DNA of 64,000 bases, taken from assembly GCA_032718865.1 (NCBI GenBank), contig JALUTQ010000035.1:1178001-1242000 (forward strand). Direction: 5' to 3'. This document shows, piece after piece, positions 22,501-33,420 of this stretch (the stretch's first letter is position 1; every line of letters begins with the position of its first letter). A model generated the notes under the pieces. It ran no database searches. It was not told the origin of the DNA and saw only the letters and a program-made list of their open reading frames with translations. A program made the translations under genes and the position numbers. Source of the DNA: Tilletia caries (lineage: Eukaryota > Basidiomycota > Exobasidiomycetes > Tilletiales > Tilletiaceae).

Positions 22501-25067
22501 TCCGCGCGGCACGCCTCAGCGACTCGTTCTGGCCGTACGCATTCCGTTCAGCATGCGAGGTCATCAACAAGTCCCCCTCGTCGGGTATCGGCAACCTCAT
22601 CCCGCTCACCTTGTGGAGCAGCGAGCCCATCGACTACGACTCCATGCGCGTCTTCGGTTGCCTCTGCTGGGTCGTCAAACCAAACAAGAACCGCAAGAAC
22701 AAGCTGTCGGTTCGAGCAGTGCGTGGAACATACCTCGGTCCCGCACCCGAGCACAAGGCCTACCTCGTGTACACGCCCGCCGAGCGACCGTTCCTGCGCA
22801 TTAGCCGCCACGTCATCTTCGACGAGAGTCGACTCTACGATGCTCGGTTTACTCTCGACCAGAAGCAGGAACACCCCGGCGCAGCATCGGACATCGTCGA
22901 GCTCGCCGTGTCACGTAGGACCATCAAGCTCAGTGATGTGCCCTTCGAGTTGGACCCTGCCCCGGTCGGGACACCTATGCTCGAGATGCTCGATGAGGAG
23001 GACGAGGCGGCGTGGGACACCACCATCGACAACGCCATCAGCAAGGAGCAGCAGCGAGGGGACTCGGAGGACAATTGGCCATCCCTCGATAGTGTCTTCG
23101 GGGAGGAGTACGACACAGAAGACCTGGTTACCAACGACTGGACTGGGGAGCTCAAGCGACACCGCTCCCCGGAACATATGGGCCCATCAGTCTACGGCGT
23201 ACGCAACTCTTACCCCGAGCTCGACGACCTTGGCAGCCCCATCAACCTCGACGATCTCGACGGGGCGTTCCAGCATACACCGACTAGGGCCATCATCGAA
23301 CCCACAGTCGGCGCGGTCCTCGGGGAAGCACCTCAGCACCGCCGAAGCAAGCGACTGCAAGGTCAATTCGGCGCACTCTCTGCGAGCGTGGAGATCGCGT
23401 TCAAGGCCGTAGCCGGGGAGGAGCTCATCCGCCAGTCAAGGGACTTGGCGGCACAGGCTTTCAGCGCAGCGATCAGGTCCTCCGCAGACGGCGTCCTCAT
23501 CGAGCCCAAGTCGCTGGCAGAAGCAATGTCGCGGGACGACTGGGACAAGTGGGAGGCAGGAATGCAGGCTGAGCACGACTCGCTCAAGGAGATGGAGACC
23601 TGGGAGATGACCAGTCTCCCAGCTGGGCGTAAGGCGATCGGTTGCCGCTGGACGTACAAGCTCAAGCTCGACGCTGACGGCAACGCCGCACGACGGAAGG
23701 CACGCCTCGTCGCGCAAGGTTTCAGCCAACGAGCCGGGGTCGACTACAGCGAAACCTTCGCGCCAGTTGCCCGTCTCACCACGGTCCGCATCCTTATCGC
23801 CCTCGCGATTCGCCATCGGATGACAGTGTGGTCTATGGACGTCGTCACCGCGTACCTAAACGGCACGATCAGCGAGGACATCTACATGGCCCAGCCTCCC
23901 CACTTCGCAGATGGCATGGACCGAGTCTGCAAGCTGAAGCGCAGCCCTTACGGTCTCAAACAGTCCGGCCGAGAGTGGTTCGACGTCGTCAAGAAGTGGT
24001 TGCTGAGCGAGGGATTCAAAGCCCTCCAGTGCGAGCCCTGTGTCTTCACCAAGACCACCCCCAAGGGCGAGCCCGTCATCATCGTGCTTTATGTGGACGA
24101 TGTCCTTATCGCCGCCAAGAGCCAGACCACCATCGACTCTATCCGCGACGCGTTCACTCGGCGCTTCAAGATGACGGACAACGGACTCCTTAACCAAGTC
24201 CTGGGACTCAAGATCTGCATCAACCACGAGTCCGGCGTCGCAACCATCAGCCAGGAAGCTTACATCCTCGGCCTCATCCGTCGTTTCGGTCTCGAGGGCG
24301 CAAACCCCGTGGACTCGCCCATGACGGCAGCCCTGCAGAACCTCGGACCAAGGACGGAGGGACAGGCCAGTCGAGTGGAGGTCCACGACTTCGCCTCCAT
24401 CGTGGGGAGTCTGATATGGGCAGGCATGGGCACGAGGGCCGACGTCATCTACGAGGTGGCCCTCCTCGGACGGTACATGGCGAACCCTCGACCCGAACAC
24501 ATGGTCGGGGCAAAGCGCATGCTCCGCTTCCTGCTGGGTACCAGTTCCATCGGTCTGGTATACTCATCCAGCCACGATCCACAGATCGAAGGTTTCTGTG
24601 ACGCCGATCACGCGAAGAACCTGCACACCCGACGCTCCGTCTCCGGATACGCCTTCTTCATTCACGGAAACCTCGTATCTTGGAGGTCGCGGCTCCAAGC
24701 GACAGTGGCAATCTCCTCCACCGAGTCAGAGTACGTTGCCATGTCCGAGGCCGCCCGGGAGGCCAAGTGGCTCCGTACGTTCACGACGGAACTCGGTCTG
24801 GCTCCCAGAAGGGCAACCGACATCTTCACCGACAATGCGGGAGCATACTCTCTCGCCCGGAACCCTGAAGGACACAACCGAGTAAAGCACATCGACGTCC
24901 ACCACCACTACGTCCGCGAGCTCGTCGCCACGCAACAGGTCAACGTGACGCAGATCGGCACCGACGACAATGCGGCCGACATCTTCACCAAGGTCACAGG
25001 TCGGGCACGCCTCCACGAGGGAATGTCCCAACTCGGACTGGGGGACAACAGGAGCGCCGACGCTTAG
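19572..25067 (+). pseudogene. Copia gag-pol polyprotein with one in-frame TGA
   Basis: The first ATG in frame is at 19572; an open frame extends 5' into the LTR, but without ATG. Gag ends with a zinc knuckle, CRHCHKWGHKQEDC (about 21045-21087). The aspartic protease motif DSGATHH lies near 21431. The GAG-pre-integrase motif LWHRRLAHMS is near 21943, followed by the integrase zinc site and core. The reverse transcriptase has YVDD at about 24090-24101, and RNase H contains SSTESEYVAMSEAAREAKWL near 24717. The frame closes with TAG at 25067. A TGA at 22413-22415 lies between the second catalytic Asp (HCDHGGEF) and the catalytic Glu (NGLIERWN) of integrase; both sides stay in the same frame. A CGA-to-TGA transition would explain it. 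Otherwise the coding sequence looks intact. Confidence 0.92.
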
Positions 25068-25106
25068 AGGGGGGGGATGATCTGTCTGGGGGGGAGTGAT
25101 CCGTCC

Positions 25107-25115
25107 AGGGGGGAG
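25107..25115 (+). other. Polypurine tract
   Basis: AGGGGGGAG lies immediately 5' of the right LTR, the expected site for plus-strand priming. A related G-rich run (ggggggg) occurs about 20 and 40 bp upstream. Confidence 0.75.
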
Positions 25116-25550
25116 TGTTAGAGTCTGGCCGGGATCACTACGGGACCAAGCCGGTTTCCGACCCGGACAACCAACACCTCCATGTGTGAGAACAAGCTTC
25201 GCCTTCCCACCTCAATCACCTACATCTCCACGACCATATCAACCTTTCTACGACAAGCTTCCCCAACAATGCGACGACACAAGGTTCGGTCTCGCCTCTC
25301 TCTTATCTCCCATACGAACGACGCGAGCAGGAACGATCCTATGAGGCCTCCAGAGCTTCCGGGGATACCAGGGAACATATATATATAGCCATACTGCTTC
25401 TCCCTCTCCCTGTACTCCCCTTCTCTTCTCACCGTCAATTACCACTCAAGTTCATCTTCTAGGATCATTACCCAGATTGTGAGCAGCAGAGGTGTTTGAA
25501 CGGGAAGCCGATCCATTCCGGTTTTGTTGGAACCGCGTCGAAATCTAACA
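25116..25550 (+). repeat. Right LTR
   Basis: Same 435 bp as the left LTR. Its TATA-like box near 25378 faces the downstream uS12m gene, whose ATG is 130 bases beyond the LTR's last base. Confidence 0.93.
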
Positions 25551-25555
25551 GGGTG
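25551..25555 (+). repeat. Target-site duplication GGGTG (3' copy)
   Basis: Perfect match to 19073-19077. Confidence 0.9.
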
Positions 25556-25679
25556 AACAGGGGATCGCGCTTGTCGGTCCGACATCTCTTCTTCCGAGGT
25601 TGATCGCTTCAACGATGGCGCCGACAAGCTTGCTGGTGAGCACCAGCAGCCTGCCATAGAATCACACCCGCAAGGAGCC

Positions 25680-26385
25680 ATGTCCCTCACAAGAAGTCTC
25701 GCGCGTCTCTCGCTCAGCGCGCAAGCGTCAACGAGCACAACCCCGCTCCTACGCGCCCGACCAGCAACACCCATCACCATCATCACAAGACCAACAATCC
25801 ACCACCCCTTCTCAACCTCGTCCCCCACCCACGTAACCCTCCAACAAGCCCTGCGCGGCGCCCGCAAACCGCACCGCCCCCCCGTGAACCGCGTTCCGCA
25901 ACTGCAAGGCGCCCCCTTCATGAAGGGCGTCTGCACCAAGATCTTCACGCTCAAGCCTAAGAAGCCGAACTCGGCGCTGCGGAAGGTGGCTTATGTGCGG
26001 CTGTCGAGTGGGCGGACGACGATCGCTTATATTCCTGGTGAAGGGCATGCGTTGCAGGAGCACTCGGTTGTGCTGATGCGTGGTGGGAGAGTACAGGGTG
26101 AGTGGCTTTTTTTGTTCTGGGAAGGCCTGCGAGATCACGCGGGCAGTGAAGGGAGCTGTGGCTGACGTTTGCCCCCCTTTCACAGATTTGCCCGGTGTGC
26201 GGTACAAGCTCGTTCGTGGCGCGCTCGACTTTGGAGGTGTAGCCAACCGGATGACAGCAAGGAGCAAATATGGAAGTGAGTCAGAACCTACCCAAGGTGG
26301 AATGCATGCTGCCTGTGCATATCTGACCACCCCCTCCCACTTCCCTGATCCAACAGCCAAGAAGCCCAAGGCAGCAGCGGCATAG
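25680..26385 (+). CDS. Mitochondrial small-subunit ribosomal protein uS12m
   Basis: Exons 25680-26097, 26186-26275 and 26357-26385 give 178 residues. Residues 1-50 are Ser/Thr/Arg-rich without acidic residues, a typical mitochondrial targeting sequence. The mature part has the universal uS12 decoding-centre signature: [39 protein letters not shown] and [15 protein letters not shown], ending with KYG and a lysine-rich tail. It acts in the decoding site of the mitochondrial 37S subunit. The start ATG (gccATGtcc) is the first in frame. The Copia right LTR ends 129 bp before it, in the same direction, so the natural promoter has been displaced or replaced. Confidence 0.95.
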
Positions 26386-26870
26386 ATCTAGGTCTCGTCG
26401 GTGAAATGGAAACTTATAATACTGCGCAAAACTGCCTGGATATGAAGCCTTGTTGAGGTGATCTTTCCTGTTCGCTTACAAGTCGCGCCTCCGTTCGCAT
26501 GGAGATATCCAGGGATGAACAAGATTCAGGCCAGGTTCAAAATGTAAGAGTTGCATGATGCGAGAGGAAAGGAGAGAAGTACAAGGGCATGAGGATGGAG
26601 GGACGGAAGAGATGGACGAGAGAGTCGGAAAGTCGGAAACGTGGGTGAGCATGAGACGTGTGCGCCAACTTGACGGTTGCTCGCGGCAGTGCGGATACCT
26701 TCGTTCGGGATCGTCCTGACCTTGGCATCATCATCGCCGCCGTTACACTGGGCAAAATCGCTTTGCACTTCCTCTTCGGCCTCCCCAAAATATCCACCTC
26801 TCCATCGCCATCCACCGCAGAACAATGCATGGACCATAGAAAAAACATGATGTTTTCCTTCTCCCCAAAC
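26386..26870. other. Convergent intergenic region (uS12m / eS17)
   Basis: Contains the 3' ends of both genes. No gene or clear repeat was seen. Confidence 0.4.
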
Positions 26871-27710
26871 TCAACGCCGCCCTGCACCAGGGACGACACG
26901 CCCGCCCCGACGCTCCGTCTGCTGGAAGGCAACAACGGGACCAGTGACAGTGACCGGCAGGGAGTCAAAGCCGGCGGCGCGGAGCATGTCCTTCGTGTCG
27001 GGGTCGACCTCGAGGCCGCCGAGCGCAGAGACGTCGAGGGCGGAGACGTCGGGTACGTATTGGTCCTTGCGCTCACGCTCCTCCTCTTGCAGCTTGAAGG
27101 AGATGCCGCGGACGGGACCCTTCTGGATGCGCTTCATCAAGTGGGTGGTGAAACCGGCGATCTGTGAGGCAGAGTGGGACGGACGAAGGGGTCAGCATTT
27201 CGTTCCATAGCTGCAGTCCATGCTCGCCTTTCCCGTCTGGTCTCTGCTCGCTATGAGTCTCCCGCATGATTGGACCCAGGACGCGCCAAGCTGGATGCAG
27301 ACCACTCCGCGAACGCATGAGCCCTGTCCAACCCGCCGCGAAGATCTGTGTGCTTCGTCCCAGTCGCAAGCCCTGCCACGAGCCGCACTCATTCCCGCAG
27401 ATCGCGCAGGTCCCCTCCCTCCGACCGACCCTACGATCCAACCAGGCAAGAAGTCCTCGCTAAAACCCACCTTGTTCCTGAGACGCTTGGAAGGGATGAT
27501 GGCGACCTCATCGATGACCTTCTTGTTGGTGTGGAAGTCGCTGTGTGGCAGTGCGCGGACAGGAACAGGGAGGAGTCAGCATAGAACATCACCGAGCTGA
27601 AGGGACAAATGGATGATGACGACAACTCACACAGGGTTGAGGCGGGGGTAGTACTTCTCGATGAGAACGCGCGAGGCACGCTTGACAGTCTTTGTGCGAA
27701 CGCGACCCAT
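26871..27710 (-). CDS. RPS17: 40S ribosomal protein eS17
   Basis: Exons in reading order are 27631-27710, 27471-27540 and 26871-27161; all introns are GT/AG and phases fit, giving 146 residues. The sequence begins [21 protein letters not shown] and contains [20 protein letters not shown] and [18 protein letters not shown], diagnostic for eS17 of the cytosolic small subunit. The usual length is about 135-146. The C-terminus ends in a Gly/Arg tail. It is divergent from the uS8 gene with about 1 kb between start codons, suggesting coordinated expression. A pyrimidine-rich stretch precedes the ATG. Confidence 0.97.
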
Positions 27711-28751
27711 GGTGTGCTATGTGTGTGTGCTGTTGTGCGAGAGAGCGAGGGAGGAGTCTTGCGTGAGGATCTTGAGGTGGTCGACGAGGACGCTGCTGCT
27801 GCTGGGCTGCTGGCTGGTCGAGAAGGTGAGGCTGCTGAAATGATCATCCGCACAACTGTCGCTGCAGTTGAGAAGCGCATGATCATCGCAACAGTCCTTC
27901 TTCCCGTGCGTGTGGGAAAATTTTTGACAGCCAAAGCAGCCACGCGGTGTTGCGAGTTTGCGATCCCCACTCACTTTCTTCTCACTCACGCGCTCCCAAA
28001 GTCCCAAGTCACAGCTCGGATTCGCATCGTCAAGCACCTCAAGGCCATATTCAAGCACACAGGTGAGTCTGCGGTCAAGTGTCTCGTTGCGCGGTGCTGG
28101 TTCACGCTGGCACAGTTCTGGTCGCCCGGTCGTTGCGCCCCCTCCCTTTCCCTCTCCCCCTCTTTGCACCACAGGGCAGGTTCGATGTGCGGGCGGTGGA
28201 TGGCACGGCATGGCACGGTACGGCAAGAGTTCAACACTCTCCTCAACCTGTGCACATACAGAAGCGAACGCAAGATTGAAGTGGGCGAGATAGCGCGAAC
28301 ACAGCGGCGGTGATCGCATCCCTCCATCGTCAGCTGGTTCGTCACCTAGCACTCTCGTTTGCGACTCTCGGGCGACGCATGTAGCTTCAGCGAATCGTGC
28401 GCTCCATTTCGCCTCACCGCCTCCAGCTTCGAATCCGTCCAGCGATTGCAACGTCTACCAATCCTCGGCGTCAAGACGGCTCAGTTCACGCTCTGACACC
28501 GAACCCCCCGCCTCCGCTCCACCTCCTGCCCCGCAACCTCCAGGCTCCCTCGCGTGCCTTCGCTCCCCTCCCTCCCTCCCTACGCTACGACCCTAGGCTG
28601 GCCAGAACAGCGTGTGAAATCACCTTTGCCCAAGCTTTGAAAGCTGACGCAAACTCATTTCGCGCTGTACCTGTCCAGTTGGAGCAACCGAGTTTTGCCA
28701 TCACCACCCTCCCCTTTCTCCACCCCTTAGACACATATCCAATCCGTCAAG
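27711..28751. promoter_or_regulatory. Divergent promoter region between eS17 and uS8
   Basis: About 1.04 kb separates the two ribosomal-protein start codons. No independent gene is supported. The uS8 side (28490-28750) is strongly C/T-rich, a usual trait of ribosomal-protein leaders in fungi. No TATA box close to either ATG was seen. Five-prime non-coding introns are possible but cannot be shown here. Confidence 0.5.
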
Positions 28752-29801
28752 ATGGTTCGCATCAGTGTTCTCGCCGACGCCCTTAACTCCATTGTCAACG
28801 CCGAGCGTCGCGGAAAGCGGCAAGTCTTGATCCGGCCTTCCAGCAAGGTCGTCATCAAGTTCCTCCGCGTCATGCAAAGCCACGGTGAGTCCTTTGCTCC
28901 TTTCGATCTTTGGTCTTTCAGCTGCGGAATGGGCATCATCCATGGGCAAGGGATCAGGTGGACAGGAGTTGGGCGAAGAAACTAGACGAGAGTTGGGCAC
29001 CCCCGTCCTTCTTCTCGACTCCGGAGGTATAACTGTTGGGCAGAGCGGCCAGCGCTCCCACCGTCGTCCCTTCTTTAAGCCTCCGGGAAAGCGATCGCAT
29101 TTCGGATCCTCCTCTTCCTTCCAACAAGCGAGGAGTCGGCAGGGTGGGAAGGGGACGCTACGGTGCATGCACCTGGCCTTCTTCCCATTCTTCCTTTTTG
29201 TGCTCCGGACTTTGGGGAGGAAAGGGAGGGTTCGGAATGTCGCCCTTTGCTGCTTCCACTTTCTGGCGCGGATGTTCGGGGATTGCATTCGTGCGGTCTC
29301 CTTGTGATCTTTGCGTCGGGTTGCTCGGCAAGGGACATCCCTCTTCCACACCTGATTCCCATCCATCCAACTCCCCCACCTTCACCCTTGCTTCCTTCCC
29401 TTTTATGTGTACTGACCATCCTTCTCTGCTATCCCCTATCCTTCTGCTCCTTCAGGCTACATCGGCGAGTTCGAGGAGGTCGACGACCACCGCTCCGGCA
29501 AGATTGTTGTCCAACTGAACGGCCGACTGAACAAGTGCGGTGTGATCTCACCCCGCTTCAACGTCCCGCTCGGCAAGATTGAGAACTGGATCAACCAGCT
29601 CCTGCCCGCTCGTTCGTTCGGTTACATTGTGCTCACCACCTCCGCTGGTATCATGGACCACGAGGAGGCACGGCGAAAGCACGTCGCTGGCAAGATTCTT
29701 GGGTTCTTCTGTGAGTTTTGCTCTTCCCCATCTTCCCGCTCCACCTTGATCCATTCTGGGCACTCACTGACTTTTGAGTCTTGCTGTTCCTTACAGACTA
29801 A
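28752..29801 (+). CDS. RPS22: 40S ribosomal protein uS8 (RPS22/RPS15A type)
   Basis: Exons 28752-28884, 29456-29710 and 29797-29801 give 130 residues, exactly the family length. The sequence begins [20 protein letters not shown], and later segments [37 protein letters not shown] and [17 protein letters not shown] are diagnostic of eukaryotic uS8. The last exon supplies only part of the final Tyr codon and the stop. Intron 1 is unusually long for this region (571 bp); it holds no obvious conserved element, though an intronic snoRNA cannot be excluded. The protein acts in the 40S platform near helix 21 of the small-subunit RNA. Confidence 0.97.
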
Positions 29802-31454
29802 GCGGTTCGCCCCCGATTGTTCCGCAACATGCTTGTCCCCCCGTCCCTGCAGCAACCCCCCAACCTTCGCCTGTGCTCATGTCCCATGCAATCTCATCTC
29901 ACTGATTCACCCTCGCGAGGCGATGATCAATTTGTAACAAAACCCTTTGACGGACTCTTCTTGGGTGTGATGGTCTGTCGCCCATTGAGTTCGTGTGAGC
30001 GCACTCTTGACTACTCCTCGACGGCTCGATGCTTTCTGTTGATCGGCCTCAGCCAGGTAAGCTGAGCCTGCCGTGCGGCGTGCACGCCGTCCCCAGGCCT
30101 CTATCTCTGGCTCAGGCGTTCAGGACGCCCCACGAAGCTTGGCTTTGCCGTTCTCACTCACTCACTCTCGCTTGCACCTCAAACTTGGCATTGGGCACGG
30201 GAATAAGTCCACTCAAGGGACCATGTATAGTATGTGCTGATGCCATCGCTGGAAGCCGTGAAAGCGCGGGCATGCCCCACGGGCGGTACCGGGCAGGCTG
30301 CGTATACGGCACAGCGGAAGGACAGTAAGGTCAAGTGCAGGAGCAGGACACCATGGACCATGCTGCTGGCTGGAAAGCTTCGTTGAGAGGAACAACTGCC
30401 AACCTGTGTGCACGCTGGGGGAGTTGCAACTGGCTAAGGTGGTTGGATTCATCACCGCTGAAACTTACAGGACATGTGACCCGGGAAGACATCCAAACCA
30501 TCCCGAAACCCGAGCTCGTCGACATCACCGGGCGCCTCTGACCTGGGCGGCGTCGATGACTGTAGTCCCACCCTCCCTTACTTGGCCCGCCTGGCTCCTA
30601 GCTCTGAACCGGCTGTCCATCAGGCAAAGTTCAACCTTGACCCCCACGCCGGCCTGGAGCATGGCGCGAGAAGGTAATAATGATTCCGTCTTCCCAGGCC
30701 CCAGCAAGTATGTCTGGAGCAGAATGACCAGCCGCCTATAGCAAGTTGGACACAGAAGCTTGTCGATTACTATGACATTGATTCGGCTGTCGGCACCGGG
30801 AGGTGTTTTGTTTGTTGACTGTCGATCATTCGGGTTTCAGGTTGGCTGCTCCGCACCGCTGGAGCACCGTGCGGGCTCAGGAACGGTGTCCGAAATAAGC
30901 TTTCCATATCGAATGCAGGAACGAGACCTTGTCTCTCCAGTCGCTCCGACACCGGTCCCACCTGCCTAAGTCCTAACTCACCGTCGACCATCTGCTGCGT
31001 GCCGTCGGCCAGGTCTATAAGGTCACCTGGTCGCACTGGAAAGATGTCCGAGGCTGCCCCCAGCTTGGCAGCGGCAGCGCCTCTTCCTGTCAGCTTCGGG
31101 AAGCGGATCATGTGCACGGGTACGTTCGGCCATTGTCGTGCAGCGAAGCGTTCTGTGCCTGGCGGACAGCGTGCTCTGGCTAATATTTCCTGCATTTTGT
31201 ACGTCGTCCTGCATCGTTACAGGACACGCACGGCCATGAATAAGGACCGCCTCGAGCGGCGAGGTTTGAGAGGTCTCTCAGGTACAGCTCAATGTCTCAG
31301 CCTGCTGCCTTTGTGATCTCGGTCGTCGGCGCCCGGGTGGGCTGATACAAGTGAGTGCACAGTTTCACAAAAAAGTGAGCCAGCCTGCCAAAGTTCCCAG
31401 CTCCCGGCTTTCTCTTCGAGTCCCTCGCCGCCTGCCTTTCGTCTCGATCTGGAG
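29802..31454. other. Gene-poor intergenic region
   Basis: No supported gene. A minus-strand frame at 30770-31195 has partly protein-like composition (segment SDIFPVRPGDLIDLADGT) but no linkable exons or known motif. It could be a relic. Confidence 0.35.
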
Positions 31455-33420
31455 CTGGGAGGTGGGGCTGGGGCCGGCCGCGGGTTCCAGTCAATTATAA
31501 TCCTCAAGCTTTCTGCATGGGTAAGCCGTAAGCCAGCGTCGGGAGGCCAGTTCCGTCAGAGGGCGAATAAGAACGAGGGTCGTTGAACGAGGGCAAGTGA
31601 ACCACAGCCCAAGCACGGTCCTACCACCAAGTCTCTGAAATATGCACCACTAACAGACGACTGACTTGCTCACCGCTCGGCCCTCGGCGCTCGCCGCCAA
31701 TCCCCAGACCCCAGCTCAGGGCTTCCAGTTCACGGCCCTGAATCTGTGCACATTTGCTGCATCTTGGCACCCTCCAGCTCTGCGCGAGTGTGAGAAATGC
31801 AGCGGAACACGACCATAGCCCATAAGAACACTGCCTCAGGCCCGAGGGCCTCAGGGCCAGACGGAGCTTTGCCTGATGCCTCACTTGTCCGTCACACCAT
31901 ATAATACCTCCCTCCGCTGATCTTGACCATCCTTCTTTTTGCCCTCATCTCTCATCGCCAGCTGAGCCTCTCTCTCCCTTTAGCCTCACCCACACTCTCT
32001 TCCCTTCTCTGCACAGGTTCTCGATATCACTATCCCCCCCTCCTTTCTTTAACACACACGACAGCCTTATCAAAAATGTTGATGCCATCCTTCAAAGCCC
32101 TTCTCTCGTCCATCCTGCTTGCCGGTGCCGCCGTCGCCGCCGGCACTGACGGACCCTACTCCCTCGGTCTTGCCCCCGTCGGTATCGAGAAAGGTCTGCT
32201 CAACACCACCCTCGACTGCGATGTGACCGCCCTCGGCCTGCTGCCCATCGGCAAGCAGAAGATCGGCTTCGGTGTCTACGCTTTCCTCCCCGGCCGCGTC
32301 AGCATCAACCAGCCCTTCTCGATCGTCGCTAGCACCCGTCTGATCGTGCCTGCATCCCTTAACGGCCTTGCCGGTCTCCTCGGCGCCAAGTACTACTCTG
32401 GTACTGTCGACTCCGTCGTTGTCAACACCCCCGGTGCCAGCCCCTCTTCCACCGACGTTGCCAAAGGTGGCAACTTGACCATCCCCGCAGCAGTCCTCAA
32501 CACTAAGGGCGTCTCCGTCCTCGAGATTCCCGGGCCTGGCAAGTCCATCATCGTCGGCCCCCTCACAGCCTCTAAGGCCGGAAATGTCGTCATCTCCTTC
32601 GGTGCGATCTCTGCATCCATCACAACTCTCGACGCTCAGATGAAGAAGGGCCTCATTACCGCCAAGGTCTCTTGCGCCGCCCAGAAGCGACCCATTTCCG
32701 TCGCCGCCATTGCTGTTGGTGGCAACCGCAGCACCAAGCCCATCGTCCCCAAGGGCGGCGGCGGCAAGATCCCCACCATTCCCGAGGGCCAGACCGCCGG
32801 TGTCACAGGGTTCAACTACAACTGTGACTTCTCCGGTTTCGTCCAAGGCCCCGTTCGTGTCTCGCTCGGTGCTGTCAAGGCCTCGAACGCCCAGGTCGCT
32901 TCCGGCGGCAAGATCACCCTCGCCCAAGGCCAGGGCAACATCATCCTCTCCAAGACGCTCGTCACCAACATCAAGAAGATCGTCTCCATTGCGGACCACA
33001 CCACCTTGACGCTGACCACTGTCAACCTCGTCGCATCCAACGCTAGCCCAGCTACGCAGAATATCATCCCCGCGGGTGGTATCTCTGTCAGCAACGTCGC
33101 CATTGCCGCTGGTGCCGTCGCTGTAATCCCCCCCGGTGCTCCTCAGAAGACTCTGCCCGACATCAACTTCACTGCCGGCAAGTCGGGTTCGACAGCATTG
33201 ATCTCGATTGGTGATGCTGCTGGTACCGCATCGCTTCGTGACGCCGATGACAACGAGATCCTCGCCATTGACTTCACATGCGCTGCGCTTTCGCCCAACG
33301 TCCCCGTCTTCCCCTACGTGCGTATATTGCAGGGCTCTGGCTCGAGACCGTTTGTGATGAGGCGAATACTGACATTTCTCCCTCTGTCGCTTCCCGTCTA
33401 CAGGACATCCAGTAAGGGCC
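31455..33420 (+). repeat. Segmental duplication, copy 1 (promoter plus secreted-protein gene)
   Basis: About 2 kb, starting at ggtggggctggggccggccgcgggttcc, matches 59310-61240 in direct orientation, including about 600 bp upstream of the gene (for example aagctttctgcatg, gcgtcgggaggcc, the cagctctgcgcgagtgtgag word and the leader). It includes a TATA-like ATATAATA near 31901. Similarity falls off after the stop codon. Confidence 0.8.
32076..33415 (+). CDS. Secreted tandem-domain protein, paralogue 1
   Basis: Exon 1 is 32076-33317 and a mini-exon 33404-33415 encodes only DIQ and the stop, giving 417 residues. A signal peptide covers about residues 1-22 (MLMPSFKALLSSILLAGAAVAA). The mature protein has two similar modules of roughly 180 residues, each beginning with a Cys-containing strand (LDCDVTALG; YNCDFSGF) and followed by a Val/Pro-rich beta pattern with an LxVPASLNGLAGLLGA-like segment. 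The C-terminus has IDFTCAALSPNVPVFPY. The pattern recalls actinobacterial surface DUF6801-like beta domains, but this is only a visual resemblance. Probably an extracellular beta-sandwich protein. Two paralogues lie in the window. The ATG at 32076 is kept by both close copies and precedes the signal peptide. Confidence 0.85.

Larger units (their letters stand above)
19078..25550 (+). mobile_element. Full-length Ty1/copia LTR retrotransposon
   Basis: The element is 6473 bp with two 435-bp LTRs (19078-19512 and 25116-25550) that appear identical by eye and carry TG...CA ends. It is flanked by a perfect 5-bp duplication, GGGTG. After the left LTR the sequence GGGTAGCTCCGCC contains GGTAGC, like initiator-Met-type primer binding sites but imperfect. 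A purine tract (AGGGGGGAG, 25107-25115) abuts the right LTR. The internal frame codes for gag, aspartic protease, integrase, reverse transcriptase and RNase H in copia order. Identical LTRs mean a recent insertion. A single TGA at 22413 splits the polyprotein. Confidence 0.95.

Noticed and set aside
28885..29455. snoRNA in the long first intron of uS8
   Set aside because: No convincing C/D (RUGAUGA...CUGA with a terminal stem) or H/ACA pair could be identified by eye.
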